From JAXLWB01 sp046328715 (lineage in GTDB: Bacteria > Chloroflexota > Anaerolineae > Caldilineales > Caldilineaceae), in assembly GCA_046328715.1 (NCBI GenBank), contig JAXLWB010000007.1, positions 62,001-126,000 on the forward strand: a stretch of 64,000 nt of DNA. Direction: 5' to 3'. The position numbers and the translations under genes were made by a program. Below the pieces are notes generated by a model. The model did no database searches, was not told the DNA's origin, and saw nothing but the letters and a program-made list of their open reading frames with translations. Of this stretch, positions 42,679-51,771 are shown one piece after another; within the stretch, counting starts at the first letter, position 1, and every line of letters starts with the position of its first letter.

Positions 42679-45315
42679 CTAATGCGCCAGCAAGACCGAA
42701 AGTAGCCCTAAATCGACCCTTCCATCAGCCTGGAGGGCACCATTTTGTACAACATCCAGACGTGCCAGGTCGGGAAAGGTGTACATGCCTGCAAAAATTT
42801 GGATTGGCTCGTCTACGTTTGCCAGCGCTAACTGATGAGTTGTAACAACGACCTCGTCCTGGTCCCAAATAAAAGTTGGATATTGCCCACCTAACGGGCG
42901 TGCATCTTGTTGTGCCAGTAGATTTCCTGCTGCATCGACCAGATGCACAAAGATCGTCGCATCAATATCCGGGCGAGAGCGTAATGAACGCCAGGCGAGC
43001 TTCAATTCGACGCTGCCAGAAACGATTTGGCTGGCATAGACTTGTTGCAGAGCGAAAGTATCTGCCAATACAGCCGAAATCGGCGCTGTGTAGGTAGGTA
43101 ATGAGGGGGGCGGTGGCAGCGGGCGCTTCACCCAGGCGAGTTGTACGCTATTGCCTTGCAAGTTGTCAGCCGCATCAACCAGTGGCAGCCAATCCCCTGC
43201 CGATAAATAGAGACCTGCCACAAGTTTATAGGCACCTGGAGCGAGATCAGGCGGAAGCGTCAAATGATGCACATCCGGCATGATCTGATTGATTCGCCAG
43301 TAGGGCGCGGCCAACAGCCAACGTCCCATGAAGACGTCGTCGCCTGCCAAGCGCTCCCCTTCCTGGGTTTGCAGTTGCAAAAAACTGCTGTAAAGATGGG
43401 CTGGTTGCTGGATCGGCAGCCATTCCAAAGTATAGGTTAAGGCGGCCTCGGTGTCGCTGATCGTCAGCGGTCCGCGTAGAGAACGAATGTTTAGACCTGG
43501 TTGGAAACGGGCAAGAGGTTGCGCACTCGCATTCGGTGGATAGGTCGGCTCAAAGGTTATCTTGAGATTGGGTGGCAGCAGGCGAATCCGTGCCATCAGA
43601 TCGAGTGCTCCGGTTCGGGTTAAGGGTTGCGCCTCGTCAATGTCGTTGAGCATAGCGGCATGGGTTTCGGCACTAAAAGGCGGCAGCAAGTGGATGCGGT
43701 GATTGGCCAGCAACGCATAATGGCGTGTTGTCCGCCGCAGATCGCCGAGTTCGAGTGACCAGGGAACCACCAGAGTCGTCCCTACCGGAAGGGTGATCGG
43801 CTCCTCACTGGCGCTGATGCTGGGATAATTGGGGGCCAGCCAGGCGTGAGTCGTCTGTTCGGATAGCTCGTCACGCGGGATCAACAGTGGCGTATGTTGG
43901 GCGTTGATCCAATTCGCCAGCTCACGTCGATCGGGTCGAAAGAACCACTCCGCAATCGGCAGCTCTCGATTATAGATTAGGGTCGTTTGTTGCTCGCCGG
44001 TCGTCTCCCAATAGCGAAAATAGGTCAGCGTAGTTTGATAGGCTTGCACCCCAATCAGGGCAAAGGTCAATAAAAAGCCTAGTGCTACCTGCCAACGCAA
44101 GGCCGTGGGTGAAGTAGGAAAGACGCGAAAGATTAGGACCATGATTTGTCCATATCCCGCGCCGATCAGAATGGGCAACACGGCAAAAACGCCCATAATA
44201 CGCAAACCATGCGGAATCTCCCCTGCCAGGAGAACTGGGATGGTCGCCAGGATCAACAAGCCAAGCAGTAAGCTGGCGGCGGGTCGACGAAAACGCAGCA
44301 GCCACAGCAGCAATCCGCCAACAAAAAAGGGCAACCACAGATTGCTGACGAGCGGTGCGCTGGCAATGTTATATTGCGGATTGCTGTCGCCGGCCACCAC
44401 AAATTGATTGACAAGGCGCTGCACTTCGTTCCAGCCAATCAAAGTACTCTGGCTGCCGTTGAGTTCACGTGCTCGGCCAATTACAAATTGCGGATGCGTC
44501 CAAAGCTTATAGAGAATTGGTGTGATGCAGAGGAGAAAAATCAATCCCAAAAGTAGCAGCCCAGGTAGCCAGCGCCGCCAGGCACGCGGCTGCGTTGTAA
44601 GCAACTGTATCCCGAGCAACCCCATCACGACTGGCACAACCAGTCCCGCTGTGTAGCTGAAGAGTGTCAAGGCCAGTGCGACTCCGCTGGCGAAAAAGCT
44701 GCGCCAATGCGCCTTTGCCAGACCGCGCAGCAGCCAACCCACAAAGAAAAGGGTGAAAAGCGGCTGCAAGATCGCACGATAGATGGCACGCGAGATGACG
44801 ATGTGACTGAGCGAAAGAGTCAAAACAGCAACGGCTATCGTAATGCCAAGCGACTGCTCCAGCGCTGCCCTAGCTGTGTCGCTTGGCTTGGCTTCAAACT
44901 TGGTCTCCCTGCGCAGACTGATGCGTGCCACCCAAGCCGTGAGCGCCACGGTCAACACGCCAAAACAGGCACCCAAGAAACGAATCGACCAGACTTGATT
45001 GCCCACCAACAAACTGAGGGCTGCGTACAACATACGATGTAGCGGCTCGGGAATAGCGTAATCTTCGTAGAGGGGAAAGCGACCACTGCGGGCAATGTTG
45101 AGGATATCGATCACATCGCCTGACTCGTCGGGGGATGCGCCTGGAGGGTAGTGATCCAACGCATAGACTCGCAGTGCAAAGGCAAGCAAGAGGAGAACAA
45201 GCACCGTCAAGCGAGTCAGCGTAGTCAAGCCTATTGGTCCTAGTGGGGAAGGTCCAACCATCTTCGGTTTGGCTGACTCATCTGTCAATTGCGTTGGGGA
45301 TGCATCTGTCATCAT
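42679..45315 (-). CDS. GT39-like integral membrane glycosyltransferase with two C-terminal beta modules
   Basis: About 878 residues. A first membrane helix is followed by PDESGDVIDI, holding the acidic residues typical of GT39 transferases after helix one, and then about eleven more helices to residue 460. The outside C-terminal part holds a mixed domain and then two copies of a beta module (about 600-720 and 770-875; YSSFLQLQ and ATIFVHLVD, then YKLVAGLY and FAGMYTF). One copy occurs in the protein at 8518-10350. It probably adds a sugar to an exported glycan or glycoprotein. The start is one of two adjacent ATGs (45315 or 45312); the upstream frame is a repeat. Confidence 0.7.
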   Translation of the reverse strand: MMTDASPTQLTDESAKPKMVGPSPLGPIGLTTLTRLTVLVLLLLAFALRVYALDHYPPGASPDESGDVIDILNIARSGRFPLYEDYAIPEPLHRMLYAALSLLVGNQVWSIRFLGACFGVLTVALTAWVARISLRRETKFEAKPSDTARAALEQSLGITIAVAVLTLSLSHIVISRAIYRAILQPLFTLFFVGWLLRGLAKAHWRSFFASGVALALTLFSYTAGLVVPVVMGLLGIQLLTTQPRAWRRWLPGLLLLGLIFLLCITPILYKLWTHPQFVIGRARELNGSQSTLIGWNEVQRLVNQFVVAGDSNPQYNIASAPLVSNLWLPFFVGGLLLWLLRFRRPAASLLLGLLILATIPVLLAGEIPHGLRIMGVFAVLPILIGAGYGQIMVLIFRVFPTSPTALRWQVALGFLLTFALIGVQAYQTTLTYFRYWETTGEQQTTLIYNRELPIAEWFFRPDRRELANWINAQHTPLLIPRDELSEQTTHAWLAPNYPSISASEEPITLPVGTTLVVPWSLELGDLRRTTRHYALLANHRIHLLPPFSAETHAAMLNDIDEAQPLTRTGALDLMARIRLLPPNLKITFEPTYPPNASAQPLARFQPGLNIRSLRGPLTISDTEAALTYTLEWLPIQQPAHLYSSFLQLQTQEGERLAGDDVFMGRWLLAAPYWRINQIMPDVHHLTLPPDLAPGAYKLVAGLYLSAGDWLPLVDAADNLQGNSVQLAWVKRPLPPPPSLPTYTAPISAVLADTFALQQVYASQIVSGSVELKLAWRSLRSRPDIDATIFVHLVDAAGNLLAQQDARPLGGQYPTFIWDQDEVVVTTHQLALANVDEPIQIFAGMYTFPDLARLDVVQNGALQADGRVDLGLLSVLLAH

Positions 45316-45467
45316 CTCTTCATTGTACGTGAGAAAATAGTGTGTTGCGAATTGCGAATTGCACAAGCTGCGCTACGGCGAAGCACGATGCAAGATGCGA
45401 TTGCAAAGAGACTTTATTATAACTATTCCTGGTAGATTGTAACCTGCATCTTACTTAATTTTCCCTC

Positions 45468-45524
45468 TTGACAAATTAGAGTATTTGCTCTATACTGGCC
45501 TGCATGTTAGAGTAATTACTCTAA
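45468..45524 (+). promoter_or_regulatory. tetR-P450 promoter with two operator copies
   Basis: Consensus TTGACA (45468-45473) and TATACT (45491-45496) are 17 bases apart. A perfect 18-bp palindrome, TTAGAGTAATTACTCTAA, lies at 45507-45524 just past the expected start. A 17-bp imperfect copy (TTAGAGTATTTGCTCTA, 45476-45492) fills the spacer. The layout predicts autorepression by the TetR protein encoded next. Confidence 0.85.
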
Positions 45525-45545
45525 AGGCGAGAGGGGATACTTACC

Positions 45546-46181
45546 ATGGCCCTAGTGAGTGTAGCAAAAACGGCGACAAGGATTATGAGCCGAGCTGAAG
45601 AGACACGCGAGCGAGTACTGGACGCAGCCCTAACGCTCTTTAATCAACAAGGAGTGGATAAGACAACGACGAATCACATCGCCGCTGCTGCTGGTATCAG
45701 TCCTGGCAATCTCTACTACCACTATAAAAATAAAGAAGAGATCATTCGGGCTCTGGTCACACAACGTCTTCAACCTGGCATTGATGCAGTTTGGCATTTT
45801 GCCGATGAGCCTACGCCAAAACTAAGTGGGTTATATCAGGCGCTTTCGCAACACTTTGAGCTGTTTTGGCGTTTTCGTTTCATCCGTGACAACCTGGCAT
45901 TGATGCGTTCTGATCCGCTCTTTGCCGAAGGTTTTTGTACGATCTATCAAGAACGGATGGATCAGTATGAGGCGATGGCCAAGCGGATGCAACAGAACGG
46001 AATTCTAGATGCCCAACTCGACAGTACAACGTTGCGCAATCTGGTTGAAGTTTGCTGGGTAATTGTGAGTTCATGGCTTTCGCACCTGGAGGCAACCAAT
46101 ACGCCAGCTACACCAGCATCGATGCAGCGTGGGGCCGATCTGGTGCTGTTAACCTTGAAGCCATATTTGAGAGAAAAGTAA
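45546..46181 (+). CDS. TetR-family transcriptional regulator
   Basis: The 211-residue protein has the TetR HTH (about residues 18-62; RVLDAALTLFNQQGVDKTTTNHIAAAAGISPGNLYYHYKNKEE in outline, key residues TTNHIA and LYYHY), then a helical ligand-binding domain. It should repress its own operon through the TTAGAGTAA palindromes upstream. The GAGAGGGG before the ATG at 45546 supports that start, though an internal ATG at 45585 gives a more usual length. The P450 gene follows after 100 bases, so its substrate may be the inducer. Confidence 0.9.
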   Translation: MALVSVAKTATRIMSRAEETRERVLDAALTLFNQQGVDKTTTNHIAAAAGISPGNLYYHYKNKEEIIRALVTQRLQPGIDAVWHFADEPTPKLSGLYQALSQHFELFWRFRFIRDNLALMRSDPLFAEGFCTIYQERMDQYEAMAKRMQQNGILDAQLDSTTLRNLVEVCWVIVSSWLSHLEATNTPATPASMQRGADLVLLTLKPYLREK

Positions 46182-46201
46182 GAACGTAAGGACACAGAGT
46201 A

Positions 46202-46239
46202 CACAGAGAGAAGCGAGAAAATTTCTCGTCTCTTCTGTG
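46202..46239. repeat. CACAGAGAG-type inverted repeat between tetR and the P450 gene
   Basis: The arms CACAGAGAGAAGCGAGAAA and its partner ending CTCTTCTGTG meet around ATTT. The reiterated CACAGAG word is the same kind as in the other gap repeats. It may attenuate read-through from tetR into the P450 gene. Confidence 0.75.
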
Positions 46240-46281
46240 CCATGCCTTAGTTGTTAAAAGAAGAGGAGTAGGAGAATCACG

Positions 46282-47673
46282 ATGACAACCAATATTTCGG
46301 CGCTTACACCGTCTAATCACAAAATTCCCCAGACCAAGGGTCACTTTTTGATCGGCAATCTGCCCGAATTTCGCAACGATCCTATTGCATTTCTCGATCG
46401 TTCATGGCGCGAATTCGGCGATCTCTATCAGTTTTATGCGGGTCCACGGAGCTTCACCGTGGTTTCTAGCCCAGAACTGGCGCGTCAGGTCTTGATCGAT
46501 CAAAAGCATACCTTTCATCGTGGACGGAACTTCAATGGCGGTACGCCACTCACTATGATCCTAGGGCTCAGCCTGTTGACGACCGATGGCGAGTCGTGGC
46601 TGAGCAAGCGACGCACCATGCAGCCGATCTTCCATCGCCAGCGCATCCAAAAGATGGGCGATGTCATGATGGATGCCGGCCTACGCATGATGGATCGCTG
46701 GCAAAGCAGCAGCGACAAAGAGATCACTCTCAACGAAGAGATGAAACTTGTCACACTCGACATCATCAATCGCACCATGTTCAGCACCGATATTATGGGC
46801 GAGGTGGACAATGTCGGCTCGGTGGTCGATATCGGTCTACACTATATTACACGGCGCCTCTCTTCACTGTTGCCTGCACCAATGAGTTGGCCAACCCCTG
46901 CCAATCTGCGCTTCAAAAAAGCCAAGGCGATCCTGGATGACTATCTCTACCGGATCATTCGTGAACGACGTGCGATAGTGGCTGCGGGCGGCGAGGCCAA
47001 AGGTGACCTGCTCGACATGTTGATGGAGGCCAGGGATGAAGAGACAGGCGAAACGATGAACGACGAACAGGTGCGCAACGAGGTTGCAACTATTTACGGT
47101 GCGGGTCATGAAACAACTGCCTTGGCGCTAACCTGGACCTGGTACGCCCTCTGGCAGAACCCAGAAGTGTTGCGCAAACTACAACATGAGGTCGATGTCG
47201 TGCTGCAAGGCCAGACACCTACCATGGCCGATCTGCCACGACTGCCCTACACGCTCCAGGTCTTCGAGGAATCGATGCGACTCTATCCGCCGGTGCCCTT
47301 CACCGTGCGCATGCCCGAAGAGGTGGTTGAATTAGACGGTCATCCACTTGCCAAGGGTGAATTTACTCTGATCAATATTCACAACCTGCATCGCCACCCC
47401 AGCTATTGGGATCGCCCAGAAGAGTTTTGGCCCGAACGCTTTGCCCCCGAAAACAAACAGGCCAATCAGCGTGCCGCCTATATGCCCTTCCTTACTGGAC
47501 CGCATATGTGCATCGGCAACAACTTTGCCCTGATGGAAGGTCAACTGCTGCTGGCCATGATGGCGCAAAAATACGAAATGGAACTCATTCCTGGCCAGCG
47601 CATTGAAAAGGAAGCCACCGTCACCATGCGTCCCAAATATGGCATGAAGATGCGATTGGTGGCTAGACAGTGA
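46282..47673 (+). CDS. Cytochrome P450
   Basis: The 463-residue soluble P450 has the I-helix GAGHETTAL (about residue 272), the K-helix EESMR (about 330) and the heme loop FLTGPHMCIGNN with Cys410 as thiolate ligand. The heme loop departs from the usual FGxGxRxC: Leu-Thr replaces Gly-Gly and His-Met replaces Arg. It has no reductase domain, so it needs separate redox partners. The overall length and sequence are like CYP102-type or eukaryotic-like bacterial P450s that act on fatty acids or terpenoids. GGAG precedes the ATG. It is likely under TetR control. Confidence 0.92.
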   Translation: MTTNISALTPSNHKIPQTKGHFLIGNLPEFRNDPIAFLDRSWREFGDLYQFYAGPRSFTVVSSPELARQVLIDQKHTFHRGRNFNGGTPLTMILGLSLLTTDGESWLSKRRTMQPIFHRQRIQKMGDVMMDAGLRMMDRWQSSSDKEITLNEEMKLVTLDIINRTMFSTDIMGEVDNVGSVVDIGLHYITRRLSSLLPAPMSWPTPANLRFKKAKAILDDYLYRIIRERRAIVAAGGEAKGDLLDMLMEARDEETGETMNDEQVRNEVATIYGAGHETTALALTWTWYALWQNPEVLRKLQHEVDVVLQGQTPTMADLPRLPYTLQVFEESMRLYPPVPFTVRMPEEVVELDGHPLAKGEFTLINIHNLHRHPSYWDRPEEFWPERFAPENKQANQRAAYMPFLTGPHMCIGNNFALMEGQLLLAMMAQKYEMELIPGQRIEKEATVTMRPKYGMKMRLVARQ

Positions 47674-47713
47674 AGCATATCGGCTAGATCGATATTTGTA
47701 TGTTTGTTCCATC

Positions 47714-47800
47714 GGGATGTCCTGAATTTAGAATCGAGTAACATGAACCCATATTTTTAAATATTTTATGGGAAATGTGCTGGCTAAATTCAGGTATCCC
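47714..47800. repeat. Inverted repeat touching the fni stop codon
   Basis: GGGATGTCCTGAATTTAG (47714-47731) pairs at all but a few positions with 47784-47800. An inner AACCCATATTT/AAATATTTTATGGG pair adds to the stem. The right arm reaches the last base of the stop codon of the convergent isomerase gene. Confidence 0.7.
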
Positions 47801-48858
47801 TACGGGACAGGCAAGGGTTCACCTTTTTTACGCAAAACCCCTGCCTCTCTCAACCCACGCAACTCGCCTACCCCACTGCAGAACATGCCAACGCGTAGTT
47901 CCGCCTCTAGCAACTCCATCTCATCGCAGACCGCTTCGGGCGATTCGACGGCGCGCTTCAGAAAAGGCCCAGCCAGACCGACCAAGTCGGCACCGAGGGC
48001 GACACACTTGGCAACGTCGGTGCCGGTGCGGATGCCGCCACTGGCGAAAATATGGAGCTGATCTCGCCCTAACTCATTGCGCACGGCAGCTACTTCCTCT
48101 AGGCTTTGCGCTGTGGGCATCCCCCAATCGGCAAAAGCAGCGGCCAGACGGCGTAAGCGCGTAGTTGGTGCACGATGCATCTCGACCTGGCTCCACGAAG
48201 TGCCGCCCGCTCCCGCCACATCAATGGCTGCAACACCAGCTTCAATCAACCGCTGGGCCGCCTGTGCGCTGATGCCCCACCCTACCTCCTTGGCGATCAC
48301 TGGCACGCCGACTTTGGCACAGACCTGCTCGATCTTCCCCTGCAAACCACGCCAGTTGACATCCCCTTCTGGCTGTACCGCCTCTTGTAGCGGATTCAAG
48401 TGTAGGATCAGCGCATCTGCCTCGATCATTTCGACGGCACGGCGGCATTGGTCAACGCCGTAGCCATAGTTAAGCTGCACTGCGCCAAGGTTGGCAAAGA
48501 GTAAGATGTCGGGGGCCACGTCTCGCACCTGAAAGGTCGCCGCCAGTTCACTTTTTTCAAGCGCCGCCCGTTGGCTGCCAACACCCATCGCTACTTTGTG
48601 AATTTGTGCCGCAATGGCTAGGTTGCGATTGATCATCTGCGCGACTTCGGCCCCTCCAGTCATCGAACTGATGAGCAAGGGGGCGGACAGCCGTTTACCA
48701 AAGACGGTAACACCTAAATCGACTTCGCTTAGGTTGAGTTCGGGCAGTGCTTGATGAGTGAAGTGATATTGCTCCAGGCCGGTGGTGAGGGTAGGAAAGG
48801 TAACATCCTCTTCAAGGTTGATGCGGATATGATCAGCTTTACGTTGATGGATCGTCAT
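47800..48858 (-). CDS. fni: Type II isopentenyl-diphosphate delta-isomerase
   Basis: The 352-residue protein matches the FMN-dependent type II IDI: RKADHIRINLEE at the start, PLLISSMTGGA (FMN binding), VGSQRAAL, HLNPLQEAVQPEGD with the key Gln and Glu, VIAKEVGWGIS, and GGIRTGTDVAK near the end. It interconverts IPP and DMAPP in isoprenoid synthesis. It faces the P450 gene and is transcribed alone in this window. Confidence 0.95.
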   Translation of the reverse strand: MTIHQRKADHIRINLEEDVTFPTLTTGLEQYHFTHQALPELNLSEVDLGVTVFGKRLSAPLLISSMTGGAEVAQMINRNLAIAAQIHKVAMGVGSQRAALEKSELAATFQVRDVAPDILLFANLGAVQLNYGYGVDQCRRAVEMIEADALILHLNPLQEAVQPEGDVNWRGLQGKIEQVCAKVGVPVIAKEVGWGISAQAAQRLIEAGVAAIDVAGAGGTSWSQVEMHRAPTTRLRRLAAAFADWGMPTAQSLEEVAAVRNELGRDQLHIFASGGIRTGTDVAKCVALGADLVGLAGPFLKRAVESPEAVCDEMELLEAELRVGMFCSGVGELRGLREAGVLRKKGEPLPVP

Positions 48859-48948
48859 GCTGGAATCTCTAGAATGTTTGACAAGGCTGTCAATAAGTTA
48901 TTATTATTATTTGTCCTATTCTAACAAACGAGCCTCAAGGATACCACT

Positions 48949-51543
48949 ATGAATTCACTACGTCATGGCGAATTGCGTCGGATTGAGTTTTTTCAACACC
49001 AGCTCCGCCTATCTGTGTCAGATCCTTTCAACGAACCGGGAATTGAGAAGCAATACCCACCTGATTTGGAATTGGAGCCGCAGCATGTGGAGATCGACCT
49101 TTCGTTGGATATTCCTGCCGCTTCGGCGACCGGTCGTGTAACGACAACGGTACAGGCGCGGCACGCAGGGGCCGATTCACTTATCCTACACGCAGTCGAT
49201 TTTCAAGATGTGGCGGTGACAAGTGGGAACGCGCAAACAATTCAATGGCGTTACGATGGAACTCAGTTCACCATTCACTGGCAGAACGGTTTTGCTGCGG
49301 GCGAACAACGTACAGTGACCATCGCCTACCGCGTCGTGAAGCCGACTGCCGGTCTCTACTTTTCCTACCCGGACACGCAGTATCCAAATGCGCCGACTTA
49401 CGCCGCCACTGACCACGAAACAGAGCGGGCTCGCTATTGGCTGCCTTGTGTTGATCTACCTAATGTGCGCACCACGCTCGACATCCGACTGCGCAGCAAG
49501 GCAGAGCATACAATCCTCGCCAATGGTTACTTGGTTGGTGAAACGGCTCAGGGCGACGGCAGCAAAAGTGTCCATTGGCGGCTTGAGCAACGTTGCCCCA
49601 GCTATCTGATTTGTTTTGCCGTAGGCGACTTCACCGCTGCCGATGATGGCGTCTTTATAGATCCTCATGATGGCAAAACGATCCCGCTCGCCTACTATTG
49701 CAGCCGCGACCATCGTTCCGCCGATCTGATTCGCACCTTTGGACGCAGTGGAAAAATGTTGGAGTGGATGACGCGTAAGCTCGATCTTGCCTTCCCCTTT
49801 CCCAAATATTACCAATTTGCGCTGCCTGGCATTACTGGTGCGATGGAGAACATCTCGCTTGTCAGTTGGGACGAAAAGTATGTGCAGAATGAATCCTTGC
49901 ACACTGAATACGGCTGGCTGGTCGATCAAGTGAACGTTCACGAAATGTCGCACAGCTACTTTGGCGATGCCATCGTCTGTCGTGACTTTGCCCATGCCTG
50001 GCTCAAGGAAAGCTGGGCGACCTATGTCGAGCAACTCTGGCGCGAAGATAACTACAGCCAGGCTGAAGCGGACTATGTCTACTACAGCAATGCCACCGAG
50101 TATTTTGAGGAGAGCGACACCGAATATAGTCGTCCCATAATCACGCGCAATTTTCGCTCTTCGTGGGATATGTACGACCGTCACCTCTACGAAGGCGGTG
50201 CTTGTCGACTGCATACCTTGCGTTGCGAACTGGGCGATGAGATCTTTTGGGCAGCGGTGCGTGATTATCTTAAACGCTACAACGGGAAAGTCGTTGAGAG
50301 CGATGACTTCCGTCTGGTGCTGGAAGAACACTCTGGGCGTTCGCTGGGACGCTTCTTTGATCAATGGTTTACCACAGCAGGCTATCCCGACTTGGCGGTC
50401 AAATTCGAGTACGATGCCAAGAAAAAAGAGGCAACCTTTGAGATCGAACAAAAACAGTGTAAAAGCGGCAAACCAGCCTTTCAACTGCGCTGCGATCTCG
50501 GCTGGACCCTGGATGGCGAGGAGTTTCGCCAGGCCATCAAACTCGACCAGCCACGCCACATCTTTATCATTCCCATCGAGCGTGAACCGCAAATGGTGCG
50601 CTTCGACCCAGGCATAAAGGCGCTGCACAAACTTTCCTTCAACCCCGGCGATGAGAAACTGCTTCGTCAACTGGTCGCCGCTCCGGACGTGATTGGTCGC
50701 ATTCAGGCCGCCTATGAACTGGCCCAAAGTGGCAAGCTCGCTAATCTGCAAGCGATCATCAATGCCTATGCCAACGAGCCTTTCTGGGGGGTGCGGCGCG
50801 AGATGGCGAATGCCCTGACTACGGCCAAGGCGGAATTAGCCATTGCCGGGTTGGCCCAGTGGATCGCCAACGAGCGTGACCCGATGGTGATGCAAGTGCT
50901 CTTTGCCGCAGCCGGCAAATATCGTGACCAACGGCTAGCCGATGCGCTAACTGCCCGTATCCAGGCTGGCCTCCCCGAAATGGCGCGCGGTGCAGCCTAT
51001 GCCGCACTGGGTGCACAACGCCAAATGGCTTCTTTGGAGCTTCTGCTAGATGCTGCGGCCACTGTCAGTGAAAATGGAATTGCCCAACAAGGGGCATTGC
51101 GTGGGTTGGCAGAGAGTCGTCGTGCTGAAGCGGTAGAGCCACTGCTTGCCCGCTTGCCCTATGGGAACACCTCGCTTTATGCACGAGCCACCGTGCCGCT
51201 TGCCATCGGTTCTATTGGAGTAGGAACGGAAAAAGCAGTGCGCGAACGCATCATCGATGCTCTGGTGGACGCATTACGTGATCCTGCGGATCGGCTCGCC
51301 CGCAACGCCGCCTCTGCCCTGACGACCATGCGTGTTACTCAGGCAATTCCCGAGATCGAAGCGTTGGCGCGTCGTCTTAACCTCCAGCAACGCGTTGAAG
51401 TTGAACGAACTATCAGAGTCTTGCGTCAGCAAGATAAGTTGGATGATTCCGCACTCAAAAAGCAAGTCGAAGAGTTGGCTGAGAAGGTGAGAAGGTTGGA
51501 GGATCAGATTCAGCGAATACAAGCTGAGGCAGCGACAAGATGA
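48949..51543 (+). CDS. M1-family zinc aminopeptidase with HEAT repeats
   Basis: An 864-residue protein. The N-terminal beta domain (to about residue 230) leads to the M1 catalytic domain with GAMEN (about 299) and HEMSH at 331-335 plus Glu354 as third zinc ligand (KESWATY). The C-terminal part is not the usual ERAP-type bundle but a run of HEAT-like helical repeats (about 585-810) and a final coiled coil (about 825-862). It should remove N-terminal residues from peptides. There is no signal peptide. The last codons and the stop lie in a 31-bp inverted repeat. Confidence 0.9.
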   Translation: MNSLRHGELRRIEFFQHQLRLSVSDPFNEPGIEKQYPPDLELEPQHVEIDLSLDIPAASATGRVTTTVQARHAGADSLILHAVDFQDVAVTSGNAQTIQWRYDGTQFTIHWQNGFAAGEQRTVTIAYRVVKPTAGLYFSYPDTQYPNAPTYAATDHETERARYWLPCVDLPNVRTTLDIRLRSKAEHTILANGYLVGETAQGDGSKSVHWRLEQRCPSYLICFAVGDFTAADDGVFIDPHDGKTIPLAYYCSRDHRSADLIRTFGRSGKMLEWMTRKLDLAFPFPKYYQFALPGITGAMENISLVSWDEKYVQNESLHTEYGWLVDQVNVHEMSHSYFGDAIVCRDFAHAWLKESWATYVEQLWREDNYSQAEADYVYYSNATEYFEESDTEYSRPIITRNFRSSWDMYDRHLYEGGACRLHTLRCELGDEIFWAAVRDYLKRYNGKVVESDDFRLVLEEHSGRSLGRFFDQWFTTAGYPDLAVKFEYDAKKKEATFEIEQKQCKSGKPAFQLRCDLGWTLDGEEFRQAIKLDQPRHIFIIPIEREPQMVRFDPGIKALHKLSFNPGDEKLLRQLVAAPDVIGRIQAAYELAQSGKLANLQAIINAYANEPFWGVRREMANALTTAKAELAIAGLAQWIANERDPMVMQVLFAAAGKYRDQRLADALTARIQAGLPEMARGAAYAALGAQRQMASLELLLDAAATVSENGIAQQGALRGLAESRRAEAVEPLLARLPYGNTSLYARATVPLAIGSIGVGTEKAVRERIIDALVDALRDPADRLARNAASALTTMRVTQAIPEIEALARRLNLQQRVEVERTIRVLRQQDKLDDSALKKQVEELAEKVRRLEDQIQRIQAEAATR

Positions 51544-51604
51544 AGGGACGACAAGAGAAGCAGAAAGGTTTCGTTCTGCTTCTCTTGTCGTCCCTTCATC
51601 TTGT
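51535..51604. repeat. Perfect 31-bp inverted repeat across the pepN-like stop codon
   Basis: Arms 51535-51565 and 51574-51604 are perfect complements with an 8-nt loop, built on GACAAGA/AGAAG words. The left arm includes the last codons and TGA of the M1 peptidase gene. The right arm ends two bases before the stop codon of the convergent small gene. There is no T-tract on the plus side. Confidence 0.9.
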
Positions 51605-51606
51605 TA

Positions 51607-51771
51607 CTAAAACATCCAACTTGTAACAACATTAAACAGGGTCAATCCACTTAATACTAGGAGTCCATAGAAGAAGAACTTCAGTATTTGTCTCCACATG
51701 GGTACTTCTTTCTTTTTTGGCGTAGTTAACTCGATTGTGATTTTCCCAGGACTCGTATAGAGTTGCTCCAT
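51607..51771 (-). CDS. 54-residue single-pass membrane protein
   Basis: This short gene has a strong ribosome site (AAGGAGG, six bases before ATG at 51771). The product has a soluble N-terminal half with a Lys-rich stretch (TTPKKKEVPMW) and one C-terminal membrane helix (about residues 30-53; FFFYGLLVLSGLTLFNVV). No family is recognised. It is convergent with the M1 peptidase gene. A palindrome at 51922-51944 upstream may control it. Confidence 0.7.
   Translation of the reverse strand: MEQLYTSPGKITIELTTPKKKEVPMWRQILKFFFYGLLVLSGLTLFNVVTSWMF

Noticed and set aside
49456..50751. A 431-residue minus-strand frame
   Set aside because: It is the shadow of the M1 peptidase gene, with no ribosome site and composition typical of an antisense frame.
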